Assembly (NCBI GenBank): GCA_022736495.1
Contig: DZCR01000018.1
Span: 1-31,500 of the forward strand
Direction of reading: 5' to 3'
Length of the DNA: 31,500 nucleotides
Source: Desulfobacca acetoxidans
GTDB taxonomy: Bacteria > Desulfobacterota > Desulfobaccia > Desulfobaccales > 0-14-0-80-60-11
This document shows positions 7,711-15,954 of this stretch, piece by piece. The notes below the pieces were generated by a model. That model ran no database searches and had not been told where the DNA came from. It saw only the letters and a program-made list of their open reading frames with translations. Numbering within the stretch: the stretch's first letter is position 1; each line of letters begins with the position of its first letter. The position numbers and the translations under genes are program-made.

Positions 7711-8652
7711 TTAAGTCCGCGTCGCGGGTTCCTCACGCGGCTCCAGGTGAAAAACCCCTTCCGGGGTGAGAGTGGCATGTAAGCCGTAGGTCTCCAGAAA
7801 GTCGGTCAGGGGGCGGCCCAGGAGAAGTTCGGTGGCCGCCGGCGTGAGTTCCCAGTCGTTGATGAGCAACTGCCTCAGATAGTGGTCGAAGTGCAGGGCC
7901 TCGAACAGGGCGTCGCTGGCTTCTTCCCCACCGGTACCCAGGTCGGCCAGAAGGCGAGCCACAGCGGCGCAATCACAGCGGGCTTGATGTTCCTGGATCA
8001 ATTCCCATACCTCGGGTACGCCGGCGAAGAGGTGGCGACGTTGCAACAGCTCCTCCGGGACCGGTGGGTTCGGGGGTTCGCCCCAGCAATTCTGACGGCG
8101 GCACTGTTCCGGCCGGTCCTCATAAATGCGGCAAGTCTGGGTGGCCGCCACATAAAACCAGCACTGGCGGCTACCCGGCACTTCACGGACCTTCAGCCGT
8201 TCCTCCGTCAGGGCGGTAACCTGCCCCTCCCGGGTGGTCGCCTTCTCCCCGGGGCGCATGGTATAGACGTCGTTCCACGTGAGGACTTCCCGGTTGAAGA
8301 GTCCCTGATCGGGACTGAGCAGGGCAGGGCTGCCCTTCCCGCAACATTCGCCGCACCGGACACAGCTTTGCCCCCGTTCCAGGATTTGGTTGCGGCTGGC
8401 GGTCATCAGGCGGCGCCAGGCAAGGGCCCGGGACTCGGCAGGGAGGGTATTCCAGCTCTGGTAAACTTCTTTAAACCCTGCGGCCGTTTCGATCTCCCGG
8501 CGCAGGATCTTGTAGCGCTCGCTCTTGGGAGAGATTTGCAAGACCTCAGCCAGATAATCGTTCCAGATGGTGGACAATACCTCCCGGGGGCCTTTGGCCA
8601 AAGCGTCCCACGGTTCCCCATGAATCTTGCCTAAAAATTTCTTATCGGCCAT
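7711..8652 (-). CDS. YkgJ-family cysteine-cluster protein
   Basis: Member of the CxxCxxCC family (PF03692-type), thought to bind zinc or an iron-sulfur cluster; function not established. The 313-residue product has a helical N-terminal part (1-90), then the cluster CVRCGECC (C97, C100, C103, C104), followed by CWFY, TCRIYEDRPEQCRRQNCW with more cysteines in the family's usual order, and a helical C-terminal extension of about 120 residues. The long N- and C-terminal extensions make it larger than typical single-domain members. ATG 8652 is the start chosen; no strong Shine-Dalgarno is visible. It is 102 bases downstream of the M28 peptidase gene on the same strand, so co-transcription is possible. 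Confidence 0.82.
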   Translation of the reverse strand: MADKKFLGKIHGEPWDALAKGPREVLSTIWNDYLAEVLQISPKSERYKILRREIETAAGFKEVYQSWNTLPAESRALAWRRLMTASRNQILERGQSCVRCGECCGKGSPALLSPDQGLFNREVLTWNDVYTMRPGEKATTREGQVTALTEERLKVREVPGSRQCWFYVAATQTCRIYEDRPEQCRRQNCWGEPPNPPVPEELLQRRHLFAGVPEVWELIQEHQARCDCAAVARLLADLGTGGEEASDALFEALHFDHYLRQLLINDWELTPAATELLLGRPLTDFLETYGLHATLTPEGVFHLEPREEPATRT

Positions 8653-8754
8653 GCCTATCCTTGTTTTCGGTTAAAGTGCGGCAGTTGAATTTCGCCTAAC
8701 TTAAAAATATTAACATATCCAGGCGCCCGGCGCAGGGCTTTCGGTCTTTTCAGT

Positions 8755-9729
8755 TTAACGGCCTTCCCGTTGCAAAAAATTCACCAGACCCAGGGTTAAC
8801 TCGGTCATGGCATCCAGGTCCAGGCGCTCCATGACATCCCCGGGGCCGTGGTAGTGAATATTGCGCATAAACGCAGTGTCGGTGAGCATGATGGCGGGAT
8901 AGCCCTCGTCCCAGAAATTGGCGTGATCGCTCAGGCGCACTTCCGGGAGGATGTGCCCTCCCAGAGGTACGGCCAGGGTCACCGCGGGCAAGCGGCAGCC
9001 GCTTTTGATGGCGGCCTCCAGGCGTTTCATGAGGGAGCGGGAGCACCGGTTGCTTACCAACCCGATAAAGTTGCCGGTGGTGGGGTAGCCCATGAACCGC
9101 AGCGCCAGGGGCAGCGATTGGCTGCCGGGGGTCTGGGAATAATATCCCACCATTTCCAGACAGAACATGCCCAGAATCTGGTGGCGCTGCTGGCGGGCAT
9201 GTTTGGCATAAACTCGGGAGCCCATGTAAGGGGTGAAGAAGGCCGGGGGTTCCTCGCAGGTGAAGCCGGCAAAGGCCCAGGCGCGTGGCAGGGTCAGATG
9301 CCGGGCCAGGCGGGCTACTTCCAGCAGCACGGCCACTCCGCTGGCGTTGTCGTCGGCCCCGGGAGTGCCGGATACAGTGTCGTAATGGGCCCCCAGGAGA
9401 TAGTAGCCCGATGGCTTCTCCTCCCCGACGATGATATTGCTTACCTGCTCCCGCATGTAAATATAGGTCTGATGTCGGGGCTCGTAACCCATGGCTGCGA
9501 AGCGCTGAAAAATATAGTCCTGTGCGGCCTTTAAGTGCGCGGGCAGGTAGATGGAACGCTCCCCCAACTCGACGCTCAGAAAGCGGAGATGGGCTTCGAG
9601 ATGCTGGCGAATTTCCCGGCGGTCCATCAATGCTCCGCAAAACGGACCTTCTGCCCCAAGGGGCGAGGTAGTGCCACACAGCAACGCCAGGGACACGATG
9701 ACCAGGGCGCCGCGCCGGGCAGGGTTCAG
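8755..9729 (-). CDS. M28-family zinc metallopeptidase, exported
   Basis: Aminopeptidase-like enzyme with two metal ions, probably periplasmic or lipid-anchored; substrate unknown. Zinc ligands fit M28: LLGAHYDTV (His), GADDNASGV (Asp), TCEEPP (catalytic Glu and Glu ligand), CLEMVGYY and a late His in NIHYHGPGD. The frame is open back to ATG 9840, but that start would lie 115 bases inside the upstream LUD gene and add residues unlike a secretion signal. I chose the CTG at 9729-9727, which overlaps the LUD stop (CTGA) and is preceded by GAGGA at good spacing. It gives LNPARRGALVIVSLALLCG, a proper signal peptide. GTG at 9696 is the next option. The family is clear; the start is not. Confidence 0.85.
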   Translation of the reverse strand: MNPARRGALVIVSLALLCGTTSPLGAEGPFCGALMDRREIRQHLEAHLRFLSVELGERSIYLPAHLKAAQDYIFQRFAAMGYEPRHQTYIYMREQVSNIIVGEEKPSGYYLLGAHYDTVSGTPGADDNASGVAVLLEVARLARHLTLPRAWAFAGFTCEEPPAFFTPYMGSRVYAKHARQQRHQILGMFCLEMVGYYSQTPGSQSLPLALRFMGYPTTGNFIGLVSNRCSRSLMKRLEAAIKSGCRLPAVTLAVPLGGHILPEVRLSDHANFWDEGYPAIMLTDTAFMRNIHYHGPGDVMERLDLDAMTELTLGLVNFLQREGR

Positions 9730-10370
9730 TATCCCAAATCCTCGCCCACGAGCTTGACGTGGATGCGGTTGGCCAGCATGTGGCCCTCGATGATGGACCA
9801 CATGTAGCAGATGCGCTCCGGGCTCTTGCAGTCGGAGCACAGGCCGGTTTCCACGCAGGGGGTGGCCCGGCCCAGGCGGATGGCGTTGATGGGCGCGGCA
9901 TGATGTTTCACCCGGGCCATGGCGGTCTCCAGGTCCGGGGCCACCTTATTGAGTCCCACCACTAAGATGACCTTCTTGGGCCCATAACACATGGCCGCCA
10001 CCCGGTTGCCCAGGCCGTCCAGGTTAACCAGCTTGCCGTCCAGGGTCAGGGCATTGCTGCTGGCAATCATGTAATCGGCGGTCAAACCCCTGGTGCGCAG
10101 GGCGGCAGCTTCCTCCGGCGTCAGCCCCGGCCGGTAGGGATCGATGATCTCCACTCCGGGCTTGGCGGCCAGGGCCTCCCACAGCCCCATCTCCACAAGA
10201 GACATGGAACCGCAGCGGCCCACCGTGGCTCCTGCGGGAATCATGGCCAGGACTTCGTCCCGGGCCTGGGCCGCGGTGGGAGCGTAGCTCGCCTCCAGCC
10301 GCCGTTTGCTCAGGTGCTTGATCAGGTGCTGGGCCAATTTTTCCCGGTAGGTGATCTGGTGGATGTCCAT
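9726..10370 (-). CDS. LUD-domain (LutC/YkgG-like) protein with C-terminal Cys motif
   Basis: LUD-domain proteins include the LutB/LutC components of lactate oxidation, but many stand-alone members have no assigned role. The 214-residue product shows ATVGRCGSMSLVEMG (residues 48-62), ASSNALTLDGKLVNLDGLGN (103-122) and KVILVVGLNKV (133-143), as expected for the domain. The C-terminus adds a four-cysteine motif (C172, C178, C181, C188, within TPCVETGLCSDCKSPERIC), which could bind a metal or Fe-S cluster. LutA and LutB are not next to it, so lactate use is not supported by context. The gene overlaps the M28 peptidase start. ATG 10370 is the apparent start, with AAAGGACA just upstream. Confidence 0.88.
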   Translation of the reverse strand: MDIHQITYREKLAQHLIKHLSKRRLEASYAPTAAQARDEVLAMIPAGATVGRCGSMSLVEMGLWEALAAKPGVEIIDPYRPGLTPEEAAALRTRGLTADYMIASSNALTLDGKLVNLDGLGNRVAAMCYGPKKVILVVGLNKVAPDLETAMARVKHHAAPINAIRLGRATPCVETGLCSDCKSPERICYMWSIIEGHMLANRIHVKLVGEDLGY

Positions 10371-10563
10371 GCATTGTCCTTTCAGATAACGTGGTGCAGC
10401 CCGGCTTGGAGCCGCAATGGCCCCAAGCGCCGTTGAGGCTTCTCTTAAAAATTATATCATGTTTTTCTATCGGGAGTAGCCGGCTCTTAGAGTTCAAGAT
10501 AGCTTTAGAAGTTGGGTCCCGGAACCCCTAAAGCGATGTTTCTGGCCGAGGTGCGCGCCGGGT

Positions 10564-10920
10564 TCAGAAGGTCAGGCAATGCCACCCCGTCTTGAGCATC
10601 TCGGTCAAGGGCTGGCCCATATAGACCACCTCAATCCCCAGGGCCCGGATCTGGTCGGTCACCCCGTAAAGATGCGCACAGGCCTTGCAGGCCAGGAGTT
10701 CAACCCCCGCAGCCTTAAGTTCCTCCAACTCTTCCTGAAGTTCCTGGTCGTGGGAGAGTAACAGCGCCGATGGGCCCCAAACCACCAGCCGCACCCGGCC
10801 CCACCAGCCCTGGAGCCGGGAGTTTTTGGTGTACATGAATACCATTTTCCGGGCCACTTCCCGGTCGCCCGAAGTCCAAACCACCACCAGACTATCACTC
10901 GCTGTGTGATCGTCAGCCAC
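10564..10920 (-). CDS. DsrE-like small protein
   Basis: Small alpha/beta protein resembling the DsrE/DsrF-like family, members of which take part in sulfur transfer. The 118-residue product has a beta strand LVVVWTSGD, a helix, the strand VRLVVWGPSALLLS, then VELLACKACAHLYGV with C78 and C81 and a final IEVVYMGQPLTEMLKTGW. The Cys at the end of a strand fits the position of the reactive Cys in DsrE-type folds. The start is GTG 10920, set by an excellent AGGAGG seven bases upstream. No tusBCD, dsr or other sulfur gene is adjacent. The function is not known; sulfur-relay or redox roles are inference. Confidence 0.75.
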   Translation of the reverse strand: MADDHTASDSLVVVWTSGDREVARKMVFMYTKNSRLQGWWGRVRLVVWGPSALLLSHDQELQEELEELKAAGVELLACKACAHLYGVTDQIRALGIEVVYMGQPLTEMLKTGWHCLTF

Positions 10921-11154
10921 GATTTCACCTCCTGGATACCTTGATAATAATCATTATAAGGGCTGAGAGGCGAAAATGCTGTAGCCTGGGCGACTGGGGA
11001 TGGATTTAAGGCTTTTTAATGGGAGGATGGGGAACAAAGCCTAAAACCAGGCTTGCTTTCAACAAGAAATTAATTATTCCATAACCTGAATCTAATTTGT
11101 TACGGCTAAACTTCAGGTGCTCATGAAACAAAAATCTGAAAAAAGGAGGAGCAA

Positions 11155-11556
11155 ATGCTTGACCATACCCTGCACCTGGATACTCCGGCTGCCGCAGACA
11201 TGTCTCAGCTCACCCTTCCGCCTTTCCCGGCGAGACGGCCCGACAGCCGGTTTACTGCAAGTGAGTTCCTGGTGCCATTACACCACGCCGTGGCCTCATG
11301 GCGCCGCCGTTCCCGCCAGGGCGGCAACCAGGTGATTGTCCGGTTTAACAATGGCTATGGGGCGATTATTTCGCAATACCGGCTGCCGGAAGGCATTTTT
11401 GAGATTGCGCCACTGCGGTTTCACGGGCCCGGGCCGGATGACCATGAGTTCTATTTCCGCTCGCACGTGCCCGATTTGACCTGGTGCTCGGACCGCGCTG
11501 AAATGATGCGGGTTTGCGAGCAGATTGCCCGGTTGCAGCCTACCGCTGCAGTTTAA
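11155..11556 (+). CDS. Hypothetical protein, 133 residues
   Basis: I do not recognise this protein. A strong Shine-Dalgarno (GGAGGAG, 5 bases before ATG 11155) supports expression. The product is soluble, with no signal peptide or membrane segment. A Pro-rich N-terminal tail (1-35) precedes a compact region with basic SWRRRSRQGG, a likely beta segment NQVIVRFNNGYGAIISQYRL, then a PEGIFEIAPLRFHGPGPDD turn and a C-terminal helix (DRAEMMRVCEQIARLQ). It stands alone, convergent with the response regulator at 11663. The 234 bases before it are AT-richer and could hold its promoter, but I see no clear -35/-10 pair. Confidence 0.72.
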   Translation: MLDHTLHLDTPAAADMSQLTLPPFPARRPDSRFTASEFLVPLHHAVASWRRRSRQGGNQVIVRFNNGYGAIISQYRLPEGIFEIAPLRFHGPGPDDHEFYFRSHVPDLTWCSDRAEMMRVCEQIARLQPTAAV

Positions 11557-11662
11557 ATGATGTTAGGGGTTGGGGTTGTGCGCAGCTTTCAAGACCTCGG
11601 CCAGCGCATCTTTTTCCGCTTATCCGTACTTTCTTCCCGCTGATCTTCCCTACTCTCACCAC

Positions 11663-12316
11663 TCAACGGTCCAGGGAGGCCAGGCCTTCCCGGATGGCGT
11701 ACTTGGTGAGCTCGACGATGTTGTGAATTTCCAGCTTGTTCATAATCTGTTGGCGGTGGGTTTCCACGGTCTTCAGGCTGACATTCAGGGTTTCGGCGAT
11801 CTGGCGGTTGGTCTTGCCCTCGGCCATGAGCTGGAGCACCTCTCGCTCCCGGGGGCTCAGGACCGAAAATACTGAAGGATCGCCTTTGGAACCTCCCTGG
11901 ACATAGTCTTTTACCACCACGTGGGCGATCTCATGACTCAGGTAAGTCTTCCGGGCCATGACCACGCGAATGGCGGTGGCCAACTCTTCGAAGGCCGAAT
12001 CCTTGAGGAGGTAGCCGGAAGCCCCGGCCTTGATCATGTTGGTGACAAAACGCCGGTCAGAGTGCATGGACAAAGCGATGACCTTGGTTTCGGGAGACTC
12101 CTGCAAAATCTGACGAGTGGCTTCAATGCCATTGAGATCGGGCATCCCCACGTCCATAATTACCACCTGGGGGGATAATTCCCGGACCAAACGCACCGCA
12201 TCCCGCCCGTCCGCCGCCTCGGCCAGGACCTCCATGTCCGGTTCCTTGGCCAACAGAGTGCGCAATCCTTGCCGCAGAATCTTGTGGTCGTCGACTAACA
12301 GGATGGTTATGCCCAC
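11663..12316 (-). CDS. NarL/LuxR-family response regulator
   Basis: DNA-binding transcriptional regulator controlled by phosphorylation. The 217-residue product has a receiver domain (1-120) with acidic pocket DD (9-10), phosphoacceptor D55 (VIMDVGMPD), the switch Ser (ALSMHS) and K105 (YLLKD). A LuxR-type HTH follows (about 148-210) with LSPREREVLQLMAEGKTNRQ and the recognition helix region VSLKTVETHRQQIMNKL. It is 20 bases downstream of the REC-PAS-kinase gene on the same strand, which is the obvious partner. ATG 12316 is the start. Target genes are unknown. Confidence 0.95.
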   Translation of the reverse strand: MGITILLVDDHKILRQGLRTLLAKEPDMEVLAEAADGRDAVRLVRELSPQVVIMDVGMPDLNGIEATRQILQESPETKVIALSMHSDRRFVTNMIKAGASGYLLKDSAFEELATAIRVVMARKTYLSHEIAHVVVKDYVQGGSKGDPSVFSVLSPREREVLQLMAEGKTNRQIAETLNVSLKTVETHRQQIMNKLEIHNIVELTKYAIREGLASLDR

Positions 12317-12336
12317 GTCAGTCTCCTCGCCTCAGA

Positions 12337-13818
12337 TTAATGATCCTGCCACACCGGCACAGTGAGCGAAACCTTGCTGCCTCGCGCGGGCCGGGAGTCT
12401 ATCCGCAGACTGCCGCCTAAACATTCGATGCGCTCCCGGACGCTGAAAAGCCCAAAACTGCGCGGCTGCTCCCGGGAGGCGGTGATTTGCTGGTAGTCGA
12501 ACCCCACGCCGTCGTCAGTCACGTCGATGACCAAATCGTCTCCTTCCCGCCGGATGGAAACCTCAACCTGGCGGGCCTGGGCGTGCTTGGCGACATTGAG
12601 CATGAGTTCCCGGACCATCTGAAACAGCAGCACCATGGTTTCGTTGCCCATGGGTTTGTAGTGGTCGTCCTGGCCCACGATGACCTGGATGCCATGGTGT
12701 TCCTGCAGGTAGTCTCCAAACCACTCTACGGCGGATTCGAACCCCAGGTCATAAAGAATCGGGGGGCTGAGCTCGAAGGTTAACTCCCGGCTGGCCTTGA
12801 TGGACTGCTCCACCAGACCCCGAATGTCATCCAGAGTCCCGGATAGGGGCGTACCCTGGGCCCACTCCTTGAGCTCTCCCAACTTTATCTGGGCCAGGGC
12901 CAGGGTCTGGCCGATATGGTCGTGCAAATCCGTGGCCAGGCGACGCCGTTCCCGCTCCTCCACCAAAGAGATTTCCGAGGCCAGGGCCCGCAATTGCTCT
13001 TGATAGGCGCGCACTGCAGTTTCCGACCTTTTTCTCTCGTTGATATCCTCGATGATAGCGATGGCAAACTGGGATTGCTCCAGCAAGGAACGGACTGCGG
13101 ACACGGTGAGGCGGCCCCAAACCAGGCGGCCGTCTTTGCGCAGATAACGGTTTTCCTTTTCAAAGCTTTGGCGGCGCCCCTGGGCCAGTTCCCGGAAAAG
13201 GCCCAGACAGGAATCGGAGTCGTCCGGATGGGAAAACTTGGGCAAGAGCATCTGATGGAGTTCTTCCCGGCTGTACCCCAGCATCGTGTGCAGCGCCGGA
13301 CTGGTCTCCAGCAGGCGGCCGTCCAGATCGGTCAAGGCAATCCCGAAAGGAGCGTATTCGAACACCGTACGGAAACGCGCCTCGGTGTCCCGCAACGCCT
13401 CGACGTAATCTTTGAGCACCAGATCGGAGAGCCCGGGGCTGAGATAGATCTTGTGGGCCATGACCAGGCGGAGGGCCGGGCCCAACTCCTCAAAGACCTG
13501 ATCCTTTAACAAGTAGGCCGAGGCCCCGGCTTTGAGCAAATTCAAGGCCAGGCGGCGGTCGGAATGGACGGATAAGGCGATAACTTTGACCCCGGGAGAC
13601 GCGGCGAGGATTTCTTTGGTCGTATCGATACCGCTGAGGCCTGCCATGGTTACATCCAGCAGGACGAGGTCGGGGTTGAGGTCCCGGGCCAACCGGACCG
13701 TGGTGTGGCTGTCCCGGGATTCGGCGAGAATGGTAACTTCCGGGTCTTTTCCCAGTAGGGAGCGCAAACCCTTGCGCATAACTGAGTGCTCATCGGCCAA
13801 AAGGATGGCAATGCTCAT
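12337..13818 (-). CDS. Soluble hybrid kinase: receiver-PAS-HisKA_3-HATPase
   Basis: Signal-transducing histidine kinase without membrane segments, so a cytoplasmic sensor. Order from ATG 13818 (493 residues): NarL-type receiver 1-122 with acidic DE (9-10), D55 and K106; a stretch up to VLKDYVEAL matching the linker of the neighbouring regulator; PAS 145-262 (FRTVFEYAPFGIALTDLDGR); HisKA_3 dimerisation box 285-350 with phosphoacceptor H299 in TDLHDHIGQ; HATPase 375-490 (LNVAKHAQ, DDGVGFD, GLFSVRERIECLGG). A GTG start at 13851 would add 11 residues; I prefer ATG because the receiver then begins as in its neighbour. The receiver closely resembles that of the downstream regulator over about 140 residues. 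The PAS ligand cannot be told from sequence. Confidence 0.93.
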   Translation of the reverse strand: MSIAILLADEHSVMRKGLRSLLGKDPEVTILAESRDSHTTVRLARDLNPDLVLLDVTMAGLSGIDTTKEILAASPGVKVIALSVHSDRRLALNLLKAGASAYLLKDQVFEELGPALRLVMAHKIYLSPGLSDLVLKDYVEALRDTEARFRTVFEYAPFGIALTDLDGRLLETSPALHTMLGYSREELHQMLLPKFSHPDDSDSCLGLFRELAQGRRQSFEKENRYLRKDGRLVWGRLTVSAVRSLLEQSQFAIAIIEDINERKRSETAVRAYQEQLRALASEISLVEERERRRLATDLHDHIGQTLALAQIKLGELKEWAQGTPLSGTLDDIRGLVEQSIKASRELTFELSPPILYDLGFESAVEWFGDYLQEHHGIQVIVGQDDHYKPMGNETMVLLFQMVRELMLNVAKHAQARQVEVSIRREGDDLVIDVTDDGVGFDYQQITASREQPRSFGLFSVRERIECLGGSLRIDSRPARGSKVSLTVPVWQDH

Positions 13819-13851
13819 TGCGGTTTTCCCAAGCGCCAGGTCGTACGACAC

Positions 13852-14277
13852 TCAATCTGTCCGCCGCACAGAGTTTCAGTTATCATCTGATGAGCCCTGA
13901 CCGGAATTATTCTTGCAAAAAAAGATACTTATTGATAATCAGCCTTAACCTACCACAATGCAAGAGAAAATATCATGAAAATCGCTCTTTTTAGATAAAC
14001 AAATCAGGAGAACGTAAGATTAATGTTATTTTATTACTCAAGGCCATAAAATTGTTCTCACTATCATCAACCGAAGCCCCCAAAAAATTAATTTGGGGTG
14101 CGCAGGATTGGGAACCATTAATTGACCTCAGTAATAACATTGCGTGTATAGCGTAACTGATTCAATACGAAATAGTTTAATAGCCGGGCGCCGGTAACAG
14201 CGCAATAGAAATCAGTAAAACCCGCAGGGGTAAATCAGGTCAAGACCGGATTGAGTGGATGGGGAGCATTAAGGATA
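13852..14277. other. AT-rich divergent intergenic region
   Basis: This 426-base gap separates the divergent kinase and HEAT-TPR genes. It is much more AT-rich than the flanking coding DNA, as expected for a regulatory region serving both sides. Apart from the hairpin at 14078-14098 I see no RNA gene, no convincing open frame and no promoter pair I would defend. Confidence 0.5.
14078..14098. repeat. Perfect 7-bp inverted repeat in divergent intergenic region
   Basis: CCCCAAA (14078-14084) pairs with TTTGGGG (14092-14098) around a 7-base A/T loop. It lies centrally in the gap between two divergent genes. It could be a protein-binding site or an RNA hairpin. There is no flanking T tract, so it is not a standard terminator. 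Confidence 0.4.
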
Positions 14278-15735
14278 ATGAGGGGGCGGGAGTTGGTAAC
14301 GATGCATCTGGTTTTTCCGGAATGGGGCCCGTGGCTGGGACACCTCTCCGTGTGTGGCTGGCCGGGGATCTGGCTGGCAGGGCTTTTAGGCGGTCCAGTT
14401 TTTTTAGGAGCCCTGCCTGGGAAAGCCAAGGGGAAGCCGGGGGCAGCCGGATCTGCCGCCGCGGGTGGGCCAGGCGGCACCGCGGCCGACGGCAGAGGGC
14501 TCCTGACCGACTCGGCCCGTTCCCTGATCGCGGCCCTGGCTGCGGCTGAGGCGGAGGTTCGGGCCAAGGCGGCCCGGACCCTGGGGCAGATCAAGGACCC
14601 CCTGGCGGTGGATGCCCTGATGCAGGTTTTGCGAGATCAGCATCGTAATGTGCGGTTCTGGGCGGCGTGGGCCCTGGGGGTCATCAAGGACCCCCGGGCG
14701 GTGACGCCCCTCATCGCGGCCTTGCAGGATGACGACGAAGGCGTGCGGTATCGGGCCGCGGAAGCCTTGGGCGAGATCAAGGACTCTGCGGCCATGGAAC
14801 CGCTTCAGAAGACGCTCCAGGATTCCGGTGAGGGGGTCCGCCAGGTGGCGGCCTGGGCCGTGAAGCAGATTACTGCGGCCCCGGCGCCGCACCCCCGGGA
14901 CGCGGAAGCCGAGGTACAGGCGTGCCTCCGGGAAACCGCTGCTCCTCCGCCCCCGGCGGCCGAGCCGGTAACGTCCCCGGCGGCTCCTCCCATCGCGGCC
15001 CCGGCCTTCCCGGCAGTTCCCGAACCGGAGCGCCCGGGGGACGCCTCGACGCCAACGCCAACCATGCCCCCGCTTGCCGCGCCTTGCCTGGCCCCGGGGC
15101 CGAAAGGCTCGCCCCAGGACGCGGAGGGCCATTACCTGGTGGGGCTGGCCTATAGCGAGATGGGGCGCTGGGAGGAGGCCATCGCCAGCTATCAGCAGGC
15201 CATCCGGTGCAAGCCTGACCTGGCCGAGGCCCACGCCAGCCTGGGGGTGGTGTTAAGCCTTCTGGGCCGCTGGCAGGAGGCCGCCCTAGCCTTCAGCCGG
15301 GTGGTGTTCACCTGTCTCCCCGAGGCTGCCCCGGCGCCGGCCGGTCTTCTGAGTTACTATTCCGAAGCCTTGCAGTTTTTGAGCCGGTCTCTGCAGGTCA
15401 GGCCCGAGTCCGGGGTCCTGCGCGCCGACCTCCCGGCCAGGCCCGGCCTCAGCAGCTATCAGGCCCGGGTGGAGACCCTGAAGGCGGCCGTCGAGGCCAA
15501 CCCCCAGGACCTCGGGGCCCATTACGAGTTGGGCGAAGCCTATATGCAGCTGGGACGCTATCCGGACGCGGTGGCCGCATATCAGGCGGCCGTCCGGCTC
15601 AACCCGGAAGAGGCCCAAAGCCGCTATCACCTGGCCGTGGCCTATCGCGCTATGGGTGATCTGGTGGCGGCGGTGGAGGAATATTCCATCTTAAAAACCC
15701 TGGATGAGCGCCTGGCCAAGCAACTCTTTGCTTGA
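14278..15735 (+). CDS. Membrane-anchored HEAT-repeat/TPR protein
   Basis: Scaffold-type protein of unknown partner. From ATG 14278 (preceded by AAGGATA) the product is 485 residues. It has an N-terminal hydrophobic segment around 25-45, a low-complexity Gly/Ala linker, then three to four HEAT/PBS-type repeats of about 31 residues, each ending in a form of (A/T)LGxIKD: RTLGQIKDPLAVDALMQVL, WALGVIKDPRAVTPLIAAL, EALGEIKDSAAMEPLQKTL. A Pro/Ala-rich linker of about 75 residues follows. At least three TPR units then appear, including HYLVGLAYSEMGRWEEAIAS, ASLGVVLSLLGRWQEAA and HYELGEAYMQLGRYPDAVAA. A TTG at 14251 could extend it by 9 residues. The linker is very GC-rich. Both repeat types bind proteins; no enzyme motif is seen. 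Confidence 0.85.
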   Translation: MRGRELVTMHLVFPEWGPWLGHLSVCGWPGIWLAGLLGGPVFLGALPGKAKGKPGAAGSAAAGGPGGTAADGRGLLTDSARSLIAALAAAEAEVRAKAARTLGQIKDPLAVDALMQVLRDQHRNVRFWAAWALGVIKDPRAVTPLIAALQDDDEGVRYRAAEALGEIKDSAAMEPLQKTLQDSGEGVRQVAAWAVKQITAAPAPHPRDAEAEVQACLRETAAPPPPAAEPVTSPAAPPIAAPAFPAVPEPERPGDASTPTPTMPPLAAPCLAPGPKGSPQDAEGHYLVGLAYSEMGRWEEAIASYQQAIRCKPDLAEAHASLGVVLSLLGRWQEAALAFSRVVFTCLPEAAPAPAGLLSYYSEALQFLSRSLQVRPESGVLRADLPARPGLSSYQARVETLKAAVEANPQDLGAHYELGEAYMQLGRYPDAVAAYQAAVRLNPEEAQSRYHLAVAYRAMGDLVAAVEEYSILKTLDERLAKQLFA

Positions 15736-15954
15736 GCGCCTTGCCGGGTCTGCGCGCTGCCTCCCGGCAGCGCCCTCGGTAGGCGTTCTTCAGTAATAAT
15801 TATTTCGCAAGCAATATTCTCGCCTCCCTTGAAAATCTGGCATGAGGTCTAACCTTATAAACAATGAGTCCCGAACCGAGGGAGAATCTCTTTGAATTTA
15901 TGATTAAATTACACCCGGGGTCGTGTAAAACGCACCAATGGAGGCAGATAGTTT

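Noticed and set aside
9726..10370. Calling the LUD gene lutC in a lactate oxidation operon
   Set aside because: No lutA or lutB adjoins, and the C-terminal Cys motif differs.
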